A stretch of 64,000 nt of DNA from Neobacillus sp. PS2-9 (GCF_030915525.1 NZ_CP133269.1:25001-89000); one strand, 5' to 3'; shown: positions 24,159 to 34,140, counted from the stretch's first letter. Program-made: numbers and translations. The notes: generated from the letters alone by a model not told the origin.

Positions 24159-26162
24159 TTGGGGGTGGAGATATTGAAGGAGATTCGAAAGGCAGCGTGT
24201 CCTTTAAATTGTTGGGATAGCTGTGGATTTAACGTAACAGTAGAGAACTACAAGGTTGTGAAAGTGGAAGGTGATCCCTCCCATCCAATTACAAAGGGAA
24301 AAATTTGTGGACGAGGCAGGATGCTCGAAACGAGAACCAACTCAAGCCAAAGGCTATTGCACCCCTTAAAGAAGATCAATGGACAATTTGAGCAGATCTC
24401 CTGGGAGCAGGCCCTTGACGAAATTTCTGCAAAATTAAAGGGAATCAAAGAAAAGTACGGCTCAACTGCTGTTTTGCATAGTCATGATTACGCGAATAAT
24501 GGGATATTAAAAAACTTGGACCAACGCTTTTTTAATTGTTTTGGCGGGGTAACCGAACTATACGGCTCACTTTGTTGGGGGGCAGGTATTGAAGCGCAAA
24601 AATGGGATTTTGGGAATGCTTATAGCCACGAACCTGAGGACATTACTAACAGCAAACATATCATTATTTGGGGAAGAAATGTCTCTAGAACAAACATGCA
24701 CTTTTATGAAAAGCTTTTAGAAGTGAAGAAAAAAGGGGCTAAAATCTATGTGATTGATCCTCTCTATAATGCAACGGCAAAAATAGCCGATCAGTATATT
24801 TCAGTGAAACCAGGAATGGACGGATTATTAGCAGCTGCAATTATTAAAGAAATGCTCCGCTTAGGATTGGAAGACCGACAGTTTATCGAACAATATACAC
24901 ATGGATTCCCAGACTTAGCTGCACTCCTAGTAGAAATCTCAATGGAACAATTGAGTGAAATGACGGAAGTACCCTTAGAGGTAATCACGCAATTAGCTCA
25001 AATTTATGCAGATAAGCCAACCGCTACTTATATGGGTTTAGGTTTGCAAAGATATACAAACGGCGGGAATACCATTCGTTTCATCGATGCACTAGTGGCG
25101 ATTAGTGGGAATATAGGAGTTGCCGGCGGCGGTGCCAATTATGCAAATCTGCAGGTAGGTCAAAGCTTTGTGTTTGATGAGTTAACTCTGCCTAGTCGAA
25201 AACAAAATCATCGGCAATTTTCAATTATGAAGCAGGCGGAAGAGGTACTGGCGGCAGTTGACCCAGAAATTAAGATGATCATCGTAACATGCGGGAACCC
25301 TATTACCCAGGTTCCAGACACTAATGTGGTGGAGAAAGCATTTTCTTCAGTTGAAACGCTTGTGGTGATTGAACAGTTTATGACGGACACTGCAAGATTA
25401 GCTGATTATGTTTTGCCAACCACCACTGCTTTTGAGGAAGAGGATATTTATTATTCCTCCATGTATCATCATTATGTGAATTATGGACCTAAGCTGGTCA
25501 CTTCTCCTGGTGAGGCAAAGTCTGACTTATGGATTTGGACAGAATTAGCAAGGCGCTTAGGATTCGGAGAGGACTTTAATTTTTCAAGAGAAGAATGGCT
25601 GAAGATGACCTTCCAATCCTTAGAGAAAAAAGGTGTTACGTTTGAACAATTAAAAGAACAGCAAACATTAGAATTACCTGTTGATAAAATTCCTTGGCAG
25701 GACTATCGTTTTCAAACGCCAACAGGAAAGTTTGAATTTACTTCGTTGCTAGGTGGTTCTTTAAAGCTATCTGTACCGGAAGAATCCAAATGGAAAAATC
25801 CAAAGCTTGCCGAATACTTTCCGTACCATTTGTTAACGATTCATCCTTTACGCTCGAATCATTCGCAAAATTATCACCTCCTCCCATCTAAGCCAAAGGT
25901 AAAAGTTGAGGTTGCATCCAATATCGCAGAACAGAAAAAACTACAAAATGGCGATTTAGTCAGGGTATGGAATGAGCGAGGAGAAGTAAGTGGGTTTATT
26001 TCAGTCTTAGCAGCGGCACATCCCAATACGATTAATATTGATGAGGGAATTTGGAAAGAATTCGGCGGATCGGTAAATAAACTAACCTCTAACAGGAAAT
26101 CGGATAATGGTCTAGGAAGCACATTATTTGATTGTCTAGTAAATATTGAAAAAGTGAACTAA
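24159..26162 (+). CDS. yyaE: Molybdopterin-dependent oxidoreductase YyaE
   Basis: About 662-667 aa; the start is uncertain (TTG 24159, GTG 24165 or TTG 24174; all are weakly preceded by RBS-like G-rich sequence). Member of the bis-MGD oxidoreductase family. The N-terminus ACPLNCWDSCGFNV plus CGRGRML supplies the four-cysteine [4Fe-4S] site (C-x3-C-x3-C...C). The catalytic ligand region is LYGSLCWGAGIEA. The C-terminal molydopterin dinucleotide-binding domain begins about TIHPLRSNHSQNYHL. The substrate is unknown. No signal peptide, so it is cytoplasmic. Confidence 0.88.
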   Translation: MGVEILKEIRKAACPLNCWDSCGFNVTVENYKVVKVEGDPSHPITKGKICGRGRMLETRTNSSQRLLHPLKKINGQFEQISWEQALDEISAKLKGIKEKYGSTAVLHSHDYANNGILKNLDQRFFNCFGGVTELYGSLCWGAGIEAQKWDFGNAYSHEPEDITNSKHIIIWGRNVSRTNMHFYEKLLEVKKKGAKIYVIDPLYNATAKIADQYISVKPGMDGLLAAAIIKEMLRLGLEDRQFIEQYTHGFPDLAALLVEISMEQLSEMTEVPLEVITQLAQIYADKPTATYMGLGLQRYTNGGNTIRFIDALVAISGNIGVAGGGANYANLQVGQSFVFDELTLPSRKQNHRQFSIMKQAEEVLAAVDPEIKMIIVTCGNPITQVPDTNVVEKAFSSVETLVVIEQFMTDTARLADYVLPTTTAFEEEDIYYSSMYHHYVNYGPKLVTSPGEAKSDLWIWTELARRLGFGEDFNFSREEWLKMTFQSLEKKGVTFEQLKEQQTLELPVDKIPWQDYRFQTPTGKFEFTSLLGGSLKLSVPEESKWKNPKLAEYFPYHLLTIHPLRSNHSQNYHLLPSKPKVKVEVASNIAEQKKLQNGDLVRVWNERGEVSGFISVLAAAHPNTINIDEGIWKEFGGSVNKLTSNRKSDNGLGSTLFDCLVNIEKVN

Positions 26163-26188
26163 CTGCTGCCTATGGGTAGCAGTTTTTT
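26161..26188 (+). terminator. Terminator after yyaE
   Basis: AACTGCT..AGCAGTT stem with inner pairs, followed by six T, overlapping the yyaE stop codon. Confidence 0.8.
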
Positions 26189-26276
26189 CATCCTTGTCTT
26201 TTTTCTTACAAATGCCTATAATTGTGAAAGGCTTGACTATTTATTGATTAATGGACTCAATTTTAATTTAAATAGG

Positions 26277-26457
26277 GCAATGTTAAAGAACAGTATTGAT
26301 TTTTATACCCTGTTGATTGGAGCGGAAGGCACGAAGACTCCTGTGGGAGTATGGTTCAGGGGAGACCCCGCAGGCGCTTGCGCCGAGGAGGCTCGCCGAA
26401 ACACCCACGGAAAGCGAAGTGCCTGGAGCGGAAATCAACAATCAAGTTAACATAGCC
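26277..26457 (+). repeat. Dispersed palindromic element, copy 2 (yyaE-ychF gap, extended form)
   Basis: 181 nt from GGCAATGTTAAA to TTAACATAGCC; core 26310-26440. The lower arms GGCACGAAG / GAAGTGCC pair, the internal GGCGC-tt-GCGCC hairpin is perfect, and GGGGAGACCCC is retained. It occupies most of the 332-nt gap; the ychF promoter must lie at its edge or read through it. Confidence 0.9.
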
Positions 26458-26494
26458 TAAAATAGATCGATTTTTAATATGAGGAGTGAAGGAC

Positions 26495-27595
26495 ATGGCT
26501 TTAACAGCTGGTATCGTAGGTTTACCGAACGTTGGTAAGTCTACTTTATTTAATGCAATCACACAGGCAGGAGCGGAATCAGCGAACTATCCTTTCTGTA
26601 CGATTGATCCAAACGTAGGAATTGTAGAAGTACCTGACCACCGTTTACAAAAATTAACTGAGCTTGTTCAACCTAAGAAAACTGTTCCAACAGCATTTGA
26701 ATTTACCGATATTGCTGGGATTGTTAAAGGTGCAAGTAAAGGTGAAGGGTTAGGAAACAAGTTCCTATCTCATATCCGCCAAGTAGATGCGATTTGCCAA
26801 GTAGTTCGCTGCTTCGCAGATGAAAATATCACACACGTTTCTGGAAAAGTGGACCCAATTGATGATATTGAAGTCATTAACTTGGAGTTAATTCTTGCAG
26901 ACATGGAATCCGTGGAAAAGCGTATTAGCCGCGTTGAAAAATTGGCTAAGCAAAAAGATAAGGATGCAGCAGCAGAATTCGAAGTACTTGCAATGCTTCG
27001 TGATGCGTTTGAAGCAGAGAAACCTGCTCGTACGGTTGATTTCACAGAGGAACAAATGAAATTAGTTAAAGGTCTACATCTTTTAACGATTAAACCTGTT
27101 CTGTATGTAGCTAATGTGAGTGAAGATGATATTGCTGATCCTTCTGATAATGAATATGTACAAAAAGTTCGTGAATATGCGGCAGCTGATAATGCTGAAG
27201 TAATCGTGGTTTGTGCGAAAATTGAAGAAGAAATTGCAGAGCTTGAGGGTGAAGAAAAGGCTATGTTCCTTTCTGAGCTTGGCATCGAAGAATCAGGTCT
27301 AGATCAGTTAATCCGTGCTGCATATAACTTACTTGGCTTAGCTACCTATTTCACAGCAGGAGTTCAAGAGGTTCGTGCTTGGACATTCAAAAAAGGAATG
27401 AAGGCTCCTCAGTGTGCGGGTGTCATTCATTCTGATTTCGAACGTGGATTCATTCGTGCAGAAACAGTATCCTACGATGACCTTCTAGCAGCAGGAAGCC
27501 ACAACGCAGCTAAAGAAGCTGGAAAAGTCCGCCTAGAAGGAAAAGAGTACGAAGTAAAAGACGGCGACGTCATCCACTTCCGTTTCAATGTATAG
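26495..27595 (+). CDS. ychF: Redox-regulated ATPase/GTP-binding protein YchF
   Basis: 366 aa from ATG 26495 (RBS GAGGAGTGAAGG). OBG-family P-loop protein that in several bacteria prefers ATP. G1 is GLPNVGKSTLFNA at the N-terminus; NxxE replaces NKxD (VANVSEDD), which is the YchF hallmark. A coiled-coil insertion (KRISRVEKLAKQKDKDA) and a C-terminal TGS domain (YFTAGVQEVRAWTF to DVIHFRFNV) follow. It binds ribosomes and is linked to stress control. Confidence 0.97.
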   Translation: MALTAGIVGLPNVGKSTLFNAITQAGAESANYPFCTIDPNVGIVEVPDHRLQKLTELVQPKKTVPTAFEFTDIAGIVKGASKGEGLGNKFLSHIRQVDAICQVVRCFADENITHVSGKVDPIDDIEVINLELILADMESVEKRISRVEKLAKQKDKDAAAEFEVLAMLRDAFEAEKPARTVDFTEEQMKLVKGLHLLTIKPVLYVANVSEDDIADPSDNEYVQKVREYAAADNAEVIVVCAKIEEEIAELEGEEKAMFLSELGIEESGLDQLIRAAYNLLGLATYFTAGVQEVRAWTFKKGMKAPQCAGVIHSDFERGFIRAETVSYDDLLAAGSHNAAKEAGKVRLEGKEYEVKDGDVIHFRFNV

Positions 27596-27623
27596 TTTAT
27601 AGCATATTGTTGAACTGGCATCC

Positions 27624-27753
27624 CGTTGATTGGAGCGGAAGGCACGAAGACTCCTGTGGAAGTATGGTTCAGGGGAGACCCCGCAGGCGCTTGCGCCGAG
27701 GAGGCTCGCCGAAACACCCACGAACCGCTCGTGCCTGGAGCGGAAATCAACAG
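27624..27753 (+). repeat. Dispersed palindromic element, copy 3 (ychF-rpsF gap)
   Basis: 130-nt core from CGTTGATTGG to AATCAACAG. The lower arms are GGCACGA and TCGTGCC, differing from copy 2 on both sides so that pairing is kept. Begins 28 nt after the ychF stop. The TTAA-type outer arms are weak here. Confidence 0.9.
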
Positions 27754-27811
27754 ACTAGGTTACATGTTTAAATCAATGTAAATAGGTAAAAATGGGAACA
27801 GGGAAAGAACA

Positions 27812-27840
27812 TTGCTTTTCCTGTTTTTCTATGCTATAAT
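27812..27840 (+). promoter_or_regulatory. Promoter of the rpsF-ssb-rpsR operon
   Basis: TTGCTT at 27812-27817, 17 nt, consensus TATAAT at 27835-27840; 72 nt of leader follow before the rpsF start. Confidence 0.7.
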
Positions 27841-27865
27841 CTTAACTTGTGAGTAATGAATAATT

Positions 27866-27905
27866 GCTCCTTGCCCATTCGGGCCGTTTAGACCAAAAGG
27901 AGGTG
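27866..27905 (+). promoter_or_regulatory. S6:S18-type autoregulatory leader of rpsF
   Basis: CTCCTT (27868-27873) can pair with AAGGAG (27898-27903), closing a stem with an inner GCCC-attc-GGGC hairpin and an unpaired CCG-type element (GGGCCGTTTAGACC). This is the arrangement described for the bacterial S6:S18 leader motif. The outer stem would sequester the rpsF RBS, so excess S6-S18 complex could repress translation. Confidence 0.6.
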
Positions 27906-27911
27906 ACTGTG

Positions 27912-28199
27912 ATGAATAAGTACGAAATCATGTACATCATCCGCCCAAACATTGAAGAGGAAGCGAAAAAGGCTCTAGTTGAGCGTTTTAACACAATTCT
28001 TCTTGACAATGGTGCGGAAACTGCTGAAACAAAAGATTGGGGTAAGCGCCGTCTTGCATACGAAATCAACGATTTCCGTGACGGATACTACCAAATCGCT
28101 AAAACTACATCTTCAGCTGATGCAGTACAAGAATTTTCTCGTCTTGCAAAAATCAGCGAAGATATCATTCGCCATATCGTAATTAAAGAAGAAGCTTAA
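27912..28199 (+). CDS. rpsF: Ribosomal protein bS6
   Basis: 95 aa from ATG 27912 with RBS AAAGGAGGTG. It starts [20 protein letters not shown] and contains [19 protein letters not shown], the conserved bS6 core. It binds 16S rRNA as a heterodimer with S18, encoded two genes downstream. It heads the rpsF-ssb-rpsR operon; the structured leader suggests autogenous control. Confidence 0.97.
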   Translation: MNKYEIMYIIRPNIEEEAKKALVERFNTILLDNGAETAETKDWGKRRLAYEINDFRDGYYQIAKTTSSADAVQEFSRLAKISEDIIRHIVIKEEA

Positions 28200-28229
28200 T
28201 ATTAATATAAAATTTTTTCAGGTGAAGAA

Positions 28230-28245
28230 TGTTTCATGTGGAACA
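28230..28245. other. Degenerate parS-like site between rpsF and ssb
   Basis: TGTTTCATGTGGAACA differs from parS TGTTTCACGTGAAACA at two positions, one of which (T to C at position 5 on the other strand) is a known tolerated change. It may be a weak ParB site; the two other sites in the window are exact. Confidence 0.4.
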
Positions 28246-28273
28246 ATCCCTGGAAGAAAAGGAGTTGATTCTG

Positions 28274-28807
28274 ATGATGAATCGTGTCGTGCTTGTTGGC
28301 CGTTTAACAAAAGATCCTGATTTGCGCTATACGCCAAATGGGGTTCCTGTTGCTACCTTTACTCTAGCAGTTAATCGACCATTTTCTAGTCAAGCAGGTG
28401 AACGTGAAGCAGACTTTATTAATTGTGTTGTTTGGCGTAAACCGGCTGAAAATGTAGCGAACTTCTTGAAAAAGGGCAGTCTTGCAGGTGTTGATGGTCG
28501 TATTCAAACCCGCAACTATGAAGGACAAGATGGTAAACGTGTTTACGTTACAGAGGTTCAAGCAGAGAGCGTTCAGTTCTTAGAACCTAAAAGCTCGTCT
28601 GGTGGCGGCGGTGGAAGAGGCGACAATGATCATTTCGGTGCACCCCCACGGGAACCGCAAGGAAACCAATACGGAGGCGGCAATCAGAATCAGCGCCAGT
28701 ACCAAAACCAAAACCAAAACCAAAATAAAGGTTTTACTCGTGTGGATGAAGATCCATTTGCAGGAAATGGACAAATTGACATTTCCGATGATGATCTTCC
28801 ATTCTAA
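28274..28807 (+). CDS. ssb: Single-stranded DNA-binding protein
   Basis: 177 aa from ATG 28274, 9 nt after AAAAGGAG; a second ATG follows directly. The OB fold ([21 protein letters not shown] to [11 protein letters not shown]) is about 105 residues. It is followed by a Gly/Asn/Gln-rich linker with repeated Gln-Asn pairs, and the acidic C-terminal interaction tip DISDDDLPF. It coats ssDNA and recruits repair and replication proteins. Confidence 0.97.
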   Translation: MMNRVVLVGRLTKDPDLRYTPNGVPVATFTLAVNRPFSSQAGEREADFINCVVWRKPAENVANFLKKGSLAGVDGRIQTRNYEGQDGKRVYVTEVQAESVQFLEPKSSSGGGGGRGDNDHFGAPPREPQGNQYGGGNQNQRQYQNQNQNQNKGFTRVDEDPFAGNGQIDISDDDLPF

Positions 28808-28860
28808 ACAACCTTTATCGAACGTGAATAAATAAAAAAATTATAAAGGAGGGAATTTTC

Positions 28861-29100
28861 ATGGCAGGAGGACGTAAAGGCGGTCGCGCAAAGCGTCGTA
28901 AGGTTTGCTATTTCACAGCAAATGGCATCTCTCGCATCGATTACAAAGATGTAGATTTACTTAAAAAATTCATCTCTGAGCGTGGAAAAATTTTACCACG
29001 TCGTGTAACTGGTACTAGCGCTAAATACCAACGTAAACTAACAGTTGCAATCAAACGTGCACGTCAAATGGCATTATTACCATTCGTGGCTGGAGAATAA
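28861..29100 (+). CDS. rpsR: Ribosomal protein bS18
   Basis: 79 aa, basic, with the S18 core [21 protein letters not shown] and [19 protein letters not shown]. It pairs with S6 in the 30S platform. The RBS AAAGGAGG lies 10 nt upstream of the ATG. A strong terminator follows 10 nt after the stop. Confidence 0.97.
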   Translation: MAGGRKGGRAKRRKVCYFTANGISRIDYKDVDLLKKFISERGKILPRRVTGTSAKYQRKLTVAIKRARQMALLPFVAGE

Positions 29101-29110
29101 TAAGCTTTCT

Positions 29111-29142
29111 AAGGCAGTAAGGGTCGCCCTTACTGCCTTTTT
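29111..29142 (+). terminator. Terminator of the rpsF-ssb-rpsR operon
   Basis: AAGGCAGTAAGGG / CCCTTACTGCCTT, perfect 13-bp stem with 3-nt loop, followed by T-rich sequence. Confidence 0.9.
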
Positions 29143-29218
29143 CCTTTTTATAAAGTTGAATCATAACTCTCTTGTAGTCTAAAATAAGAGGATAGCTTTC
29201 ATAATTAGAGGTGAAGAA

Positions 29219-30163
29219 GTGAAAAATGTACATAAACTAACAGAGGGTGCCATTCTTTTAGCTTCGATGGCAGCTCTTATCTTAATAAGTACTTACGTTC
29301 CTATTGTAGGGGGGTTCGTCGTCATTGCGATACCCATACCATTTATATTATTTTCAGCGAAAAATAATATAAAAATGATCACAGCCTTTTGTATAGCAGC
29401 TGTTTTTATCTCCTTTTTTGCTGGCTCATTAAGGGGGCTAGCCCTTATGTTGATCCATGGATCTGCTGGAGTGGTCATTGGCTATCTGGTGCAAAAAAAC
29501 AAGAGTCGGAATTTTATTTTACTTGCTAGCACCCTTATCCTAACAATAGGAATGGTTATTTTTTATAGTGTTTCGGCTGCTTTTTTCCAATTGGATATTA
29601 TTCATGAATTGAAAACCTCTGTTAATGAATCAGTGAAACAGTCTGAAGAGATATTAAAGACGCAAGGGCAAGAGGAGCAACTTGAGAAATTACAAGAGCA
29701 GGGTAACCTAATGATAAATCAAATTACGACTCTTGCTCCATCGTATCTGATTTTCACTGCGGTATCTGCTTCGTTTTTCATTCAATGGATTAGCTTTCCG
29801 GTTGTAAAAAGGTTTGGTGTAAATGTCCAGCCATGGGGGAGTTTCCGCAATCTATCCCTGCCAAAAAGTCTTTTATGGTATTATCTAATTTCCTTAGGTG
29901 CGATGCTGCTGTTTCACCCGCATGAGGGTACATATGTATATTCCGTATTAATTAATGCTAAATACCTTTTAGAAATTATAATGACAGTACAGGGTCTTGC
30001 TTTTTTATTCTATATTTTCCACCAAAGGTCGGTTGCAAAGGGACTTGGTGTGCTTGTTGTAATTCTTACTTTGATGATTCCAATAGTCCGTTATATAATA
30101 ATGGTATTGGGCATTACTGATTTAGGCTTTGATTTTCGAAGGCAATTTGAAAAGAAAGAGTAA
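29219..30163 (+). CDS. yybS: DUF2232 membrane protein YybS
   Basis: 314 aa from GTG 29219 (RBS AGAGGTGAAG). An integral membrane protein with about eight segments and a charged soluble stretch in the middle (KTSVNESVKQSEEILKTQGQ). It matches the YybS/DUF2232 family found upstream of gdpP in Bacillales. Its function is unknown; membrane topology resembles energy-coupling S components. It lies 25 nt before gdpP. Confidence 0.88.
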   Translation: MKNVHKLTEGAILLASMAALILISTYVPIVGGFVVIAIPIPFILFSAKNNIKMITAFCIAAVFISFFAGSLRGLALMLIHGSAGVVIGYLVQKNKSRNFILLASTLILTIGMVIFYSVSAAFFQLDIIHELKTSVNESVKQSEEILKTQGQEEQLEKLQEQGNLMINQITTLAPSYLIFTAVSASFFIQWISFPVVKRFGVNVQPWGSFRNLSLPKSLLWYYLISLGAMLLFHPHEGTYVYSVLINAKYLLEIIMTVQGLAFLFYIFHQRSVAKGLGVLVVILTLMIPIVRYIIMVLGITDLGFDFRRQFEKKE

Positions 30164-30188
30164 GATTCACGACTAGGAGCTGAAAACT

Positions 30189-32162
30189 TTGCCTGCATTT
30201 TTAGAAAAGCGGTCAATCCGTTATCCCTTTTATGGGTTAATTGGCGTTACAGTGGTACTGCTCATTGTCCTGTTATTATATAACTGGATATTAAGTGTGG
30301 CCGGGTTATTATTAATGTTTTTCCCTCTCTACTATATGTTTGTTATTGAGCGTCGCCAAAGAAAAGAAATGGAAGAATACATCTCAACCCTTTCCTACCG
30401 AGTCAAAAAGGTTGGCGAAGAGGCGCTTATGGAAATGCCAATTGGGATTATGCTCATTAATGAGGAGTATTTCGTTGAGTGGACCAACCCTTTCCTGGCC
30501 TCATACTTTGATGAAGAAACATTAGTTGGAAGATCGCTTTATGATGTGGCAGATTCACTCATTCCGTTGATTAAACAGGAAGTGGAAACGGAAATTATTA
30601 CTCTTCATGAACGGAAGTTTCGTGTCATCCACAAACGTGAAGAGCGGCTATTATACTTTTTTGATGTTACCGAACAAAAAGAAATTGAAAAAAAGTACCA
30701 GGATGAACGGACGGTTATTGGCACCATTTTCTTAGATAATTACGATGATCTGACACAGGGTATGGATGACCAAATGCGAGGGAGTATTAACAATCTCGTG
30801 ACATCTATCCTAAATAAATGGGCTCAGGATAATGGAATTTTCCTCAAACGGGTTTCCTCTGAGCGATTTATTGCTGTGTTTAGTGAAGGAATTCTCCGTT
30901 CTCTTGAAAAGGGCAAATTTACTATTCTTGATGATGTAAGAGAAATGACCTCCAAGCAGAATGTCTCCTTTACCTTAAGTATCGGGGTTGGAACAGGTGT
31001 TACTTCTTTACCTGAATTGGGAGCATTAGCACAATCAAGCCTTGACTTAGCTCTCGGCAGAGGCGGCGATCAGGTAGCCATTAAACTGCCAAATGGGAAA
31101 GTGAAATTCTTCGGTGGAAAAACAAATCCTGTTGAAAAACGGACAAGGGTAAGAGCACGTGTCATTTCTCATGCCTTGAGGGATTTAATTACGGCCAGTG
31201 ATAAAGTGATTGTCATGGGGCATAAAAACCCTGATATGGATTCTATTGGTTCCAGTATTGGCATTTATAAAGTAGCGCAAATGAATCAAAAAGAAGCATA
31301 TATTGTGGTCAATACGTCAGAACTGGACAATGGTGGTAAAAGGCTCATGGAAGAAATACGCCAGAGTGAGCAGTTATATTCACATTTTATTGGTCCAGAG
31401 CAAGCATTAGAAATGTCTACAGAAAAAACCCTTCTAGTGATTGTGGATACACATAAGCCTGCCTTAGTCATGGAAGAGCGACTGTTAAATAAAATAGACC
31501 ATGTGGTGGTCATTGACCATCATCGTCGTGGTGAGGATTTTATTGCCAATCCATTGCTTGTTTATATGGAGCCCTATGCATCTTCTACTGCCGAGCTAGT
31601 AACGGAGTTTTTGGAATATCAGCCTAAAAGAGGTAAAATTGAGATGATCGAAGCCACTGCTCTATTAGCAGGGATTATTGTCGACACAAAGAGTTTCTCC
31701 TTACGGACAGGGTCCAGGACGTTTGATGCAGCCTCCTACTTACGTGCCCATGGTGCAGATACAGTTTTAGTCCAAAAGCTTTTAAAAGAAGATGTAGATA
31801 CATATATCAAACGGGCCAAGCTGATTGAATCTGTTTCTTTTTATCGTGAGGGAGTGGCTATAGCAAAAGGAAATGAAAATGAACTGAATGATCAAGTCAT
31901 TATTGCGCAAGCAGCAGATACTTTGTTAACGATGGATGGAGTTCTCGCCTCTTTTGTTATTTCCAAAAGGAGTGAAGGTGTTATAGGAATTAGTGCACGT
32001 TCACTAGGAAACATCAATGTCCAAGTGATTATGGAAAGCCTTAAAGGTGGCGGTCACCTTACGAATGCAGCGACCCAGCTTAGTGGCTTAACGATAAACG
32101 AAACGGAAACAAAGTTAAAGCTGGCAATTGATGAATATTTTGAAGGAGTGAAAAAAGAATGA
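30189..32162 (+). CDS. gdpP: Cyclic-di-AMP phosphodiesterase GdpP
   Basis: 657 aa from TTG 30189, 9 nt after AGGAG. Two N-terminal membrane helices (about 15-55), a PAS-like haem-binding domain (about 80-150), a degenerate GGDEF domain where SSERF stands in for the signature (about 170-300), and the DHH/DHHA1 catalytic module follow. The catalytic motifs are [12 protein letters not shown] at 343-354 and VIDHHRRG with D443-H444-H445; GGGH occurs near the C-terminus. It degrades c-di-AMP, controlling turgor and beta-lactam tolerance. It overlaps rplI by 4 nt. Confidence 0.97.
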   Translation: MPAFLEKRSIRYPFYGLIGVTVVLLIVLLLYNWILSVAGLLLMFFPLYYMFVIERRQRKEMEEYISTLSYRVKKVGEEALMEMPIGIMLINEEYFVEWTNPFLASYFDEETLVGRSLYDVADSLIPLIKQEVETEIITLHERKFRVIHKREERLLYFFDVTEQKEIEKKYQDERTVIGTIFLDNYDDLTQGMDDQMRGSINNLVTSILNKWAQDNGIFLKRVSSERFIAVFSEGILRSLEKGKFTILDDVREMTSKQNVSFTLSIGVGTGVTSLPELGALAQSSLDLALGRGGDQVAIKLPNGKVKFFGGKTNPVEKRTRVRARVISHALRDLITASDKVIVMGHKNPDMDSIGSSIGIYKVAQMNQKEAYIVVNTSELDNGGKRLMEEIRQSEQLYSHFIGPEQALEMSTEKTLLVIVDTHKPALVMEERLLNKIDHVVVIDHHRRGEDFIANPLLVYMEPYASSTAELVTEFLEYQPKRGKIEMIEATALLAGIIVDTKSFSLRTGSRTFDAASYLRAHGADTVLVQKLLKEDVDTYIKRAKLIESVSFYREGVAIAKGNENELNDQVIIAQAADTLLTMDGVLASFVISKRSEGVIGISARSLGNINVQVIMESLKGGGHLTNAATQLSGLTINETETKLKLAIDEYFEGVKKE

Positions 32163-32608
32163 AAGTAATATTTCTTAAAGATGTAAAAGGAAAAGGTAAA
32201 AAAGGTGAAGTGAAAAATGTAGCTGATGGCTATGCACATAACTTTTTAATTAAACAAGGTTTAGCTGTTGAAGCAAATAATGCTAATGTCAGTTCTTTAG
32301 ATGCCCAAAAAAAGAAACAAGAAAAGGAAGCGGCAGAAGAACTAGCCGAAGCGAAAAAGTTGAAAGAAGTATTGGATAAAATTACGGTGGAGTTAACGGC
32401 TAAAGCTGGTGAGGGTGGAAGACTCTTTGGTTCCATTACAACAAAGCAAATTGCAGAAGAATTGCAAAAGAAACATGGAATTAAAATTGATAAGCGTAAA
32501 ATGGAACTAACTGATGCGATTCGCACGCTTGGCCACACAAAGGTTCCAGTAAAGCTTTACCACGAAGTAACAGCTACATTAACTGTCTCTGTTAAAGAAA
32601 TAAAATAG
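32159..32608 (+). CDS. rplI: Ribosomal protein bL9
   Basis: 149 aa. The N-terminal domain [20 protein letters not shown] is the bL9 signature, followed by the long connecting helix ([20 protein letters not shown]) and the C-terminal domain containing [16 protein letters not shown]. It overlaps the gdpP stop (ATGA), so the two are translationally coupled. A terminator-like hairpin follows before dnaB. Confidence 0.97.
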   Translation: MKVIFLKDVKGKGKKGEVKNVADGYAHNFLIKQGLAVEANNANVSSLDAQKKKQEKEAAEELAEAKKLKEVLDKITVELTAKAGEGGRLFGSITTKQIAEELQKKHGIKIDKRKMELTDAIRTLGHTKVPVKLYHEVTATLTVSVKEIK

Positions 32609-32676
32609 TACAGGGATAAAATTTGCCAGTGTGAATTGGTAGGAAACCATGTTAAGATATAAAAGTTATCAATGAT

Positions 32677-32705
32677 GTGATCGGTCTTAGCTGATCACTT
32701 TTTTC
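32677..32705 (+). terminator. Terminator after rplI
   Basis: GTGATCGG / CTGATCAC stem with 6-nt loop followed by seven T. Confidence 0.75.
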
Positions 32706-32778
32706 TTTTTAGGATATGATATAATACTTTTAGACTATTACTTAAAATCATCCTACTAGAATAGGAGGTTTTTTATAA

Positions 32779-34131
32779 ATGAATGATTTATTCGCGGATC
32801 GCATGCCGCCACAAAATATAGAGGCCGAACAGGCTGTTTTAGGGGCTATCTTTTTAGAGCCTTCTTCTTTAACTTTGGCATCGGAAATCTTGATTCCTGA
32901 AGATTTTTACCGTGCTGCACATCAAAAAATATTTAATGTGATGCTCAACTTAAATGATCAAGGAAAAGCCGTTGACTTGATTACCGTGACGGAGGAGCTG
33001 GCAGCAGCCAAGCTTTTAGAAGATACCGGTGGTGTGAGTTATTTAAGTGAGCTTGCAGGTTCTGTACCTACAGCAGCCAATATTGAGTATTATGCGAGAA
33101 TAGTAGAAGAAAAATCGTTACTTAGAAGACTGATTCGTACGGCAACGAATATCGCAACCGATGGATATTCGCGTGAGGATGAGGTTGAAGCACTCTTAAG
33201 TGAAGCGGAAAAAAGTATTATGGAAGTTGCCCAGAGAAAGAATGCAGGAGCGTTCCATAATATTAAAGATGTCCTTGTCCGTACGTATGACAATATTGAA
33301 GAAATGCACAATCGTGTAGGAGAGATTACGGGGATTTCTACCGGATTTGCTGAGCTAGACAGAATGACAGCCGGGTTCCAGCGAAATGACTTAATTATTG
33401 TAGGTGCTCGTCCTTCTGTAGGTAAAACGGCATTTGCTTTGAATATTGCTTCCAATGTAGCGACGAAGACGGGTGAAAATGTAGCTATTTTCAGTCTTGA
33501 GATGGGTGCAGAACAGCTGGTAATGCGTATGCTTTGTTCGGAAGGTAATATTGATGCGCAAAGGCTGCGTACCGGTTCCTTAACGGATGATGACTGGGGC
33601 AAGCTGACTATGGCAATGGGTAGTCTATCAAATTCAGGGATTTTTATCGATGATACCCCTGGTGTTAGAATTAGTGATATCCGTTCAAAATGCCGTCGCT
33701 TGCAACAAGAGCATGGGTTAGGCATGATTTTAATCGATTACTTGCAGTTGATTTTGGGAAGCGGCCGATCAGGTGAGAACCGTCAGCAGGAAGTTTCGGA
33801 AATTTCCCGTTCCCTTAAGCAGTTAGCCCGTGAGCTGAAGGTTCCTGTTATTGCTCTTTCTCAGCTTTCCCGTGGTGTGGAACAGCGTCAAGATAAGCGT
33901 CCGATGATGTCCGATATCCGTGAATCAGGAAGTATCGAGCAGGATGCCGATATTGTTGCCTTCTTATATCGTGATGATTACTATGATAAGGAATCGGAGA
34001 ATAAAAATATCATTGAGATCATTATTGCCAAGCAGCGTAACGGCCCAACTGGTACTGTAGCGTTGGCCTTTGTTAAGGAATATAATAAGTTCGTCAATCT
34101 CGAGACGCGGTATGAGCCGCCAGGTGCATAG
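32779..34131 (+). CDS. dnaB: Replicative DNA helicase DnaB (DnaC in B. subtilis)
   Basis: 450 aa hexameric 5'-3' helicase. The N-terminal domain (MPPQNIEAEQAVLGAIFLEP) is joined by a linker helix to the RecA-like C-terminal domain, with Walker A GARPSVGKTAF and Walker B LGMILIDYLQL. The H4 motif is DIRESGSIEQDADIV. No intein interrupts it. The RBS ATAGGAGG lies just upstream. It follows rplI and precedes purA, the conserved order. Confidence 0.98.
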   Translation: MNDLFADRMPPQNIEAEQAVLGAIFLEPSSLTLASEILIPEDFYRAAHQKIFNVMLNLNDQGKAVDLITVTEELAAAKLLEDTGGVSYLSELAGSVPTAANIEYYARIVEEKSLLRRLIRTATNIATDGYSREDEVEALLSEAEKSIMEVAQRKNAGAFHNIKDVLVRTYDNIEEMHNRVGEITGISTGFAELDRMTAGFQRNDLIIVGARPSVGKTAFALNIASNVATKTGENVAIFSLEMGAEQLVMRMLCSEGNIDAQRLRTGSLTDDDWGKLTMAMGSLSNSGIFIDDTPGVRISDIRSKCRRLQQEHGLGMILIDYLQLILGSGRSGENRQQEVSEISRSLKQLARELKVPVIALSQLSRGVEQRQDKRPMMSDIRESGSIEQDADIVAFLYRDDYYDKESENKNIIEIIIAKQRNGPTGTVALAFVKEYNKFVNLETRYEPPGA

Positions 34132-34140
34132 ATTTTTGAA

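Noticed and set aside
26172..26450. 92-codon frame before ychF
   Set aside because: Read-through of repeat copy 2; the peptide segment GTKTPVG..FRGDPAG recurs in the other copies in varying frames and is not a protein family.
26770..27285. 171-codon frame opposite ychF
   Set aside because: Low-complexity Ser-rich translation typical of an antisense shadow.
33090..33725. 211-codon frame opposite dnaB
   Set aside because: Antisense shadow of the conserved helicase gene, no independent support.
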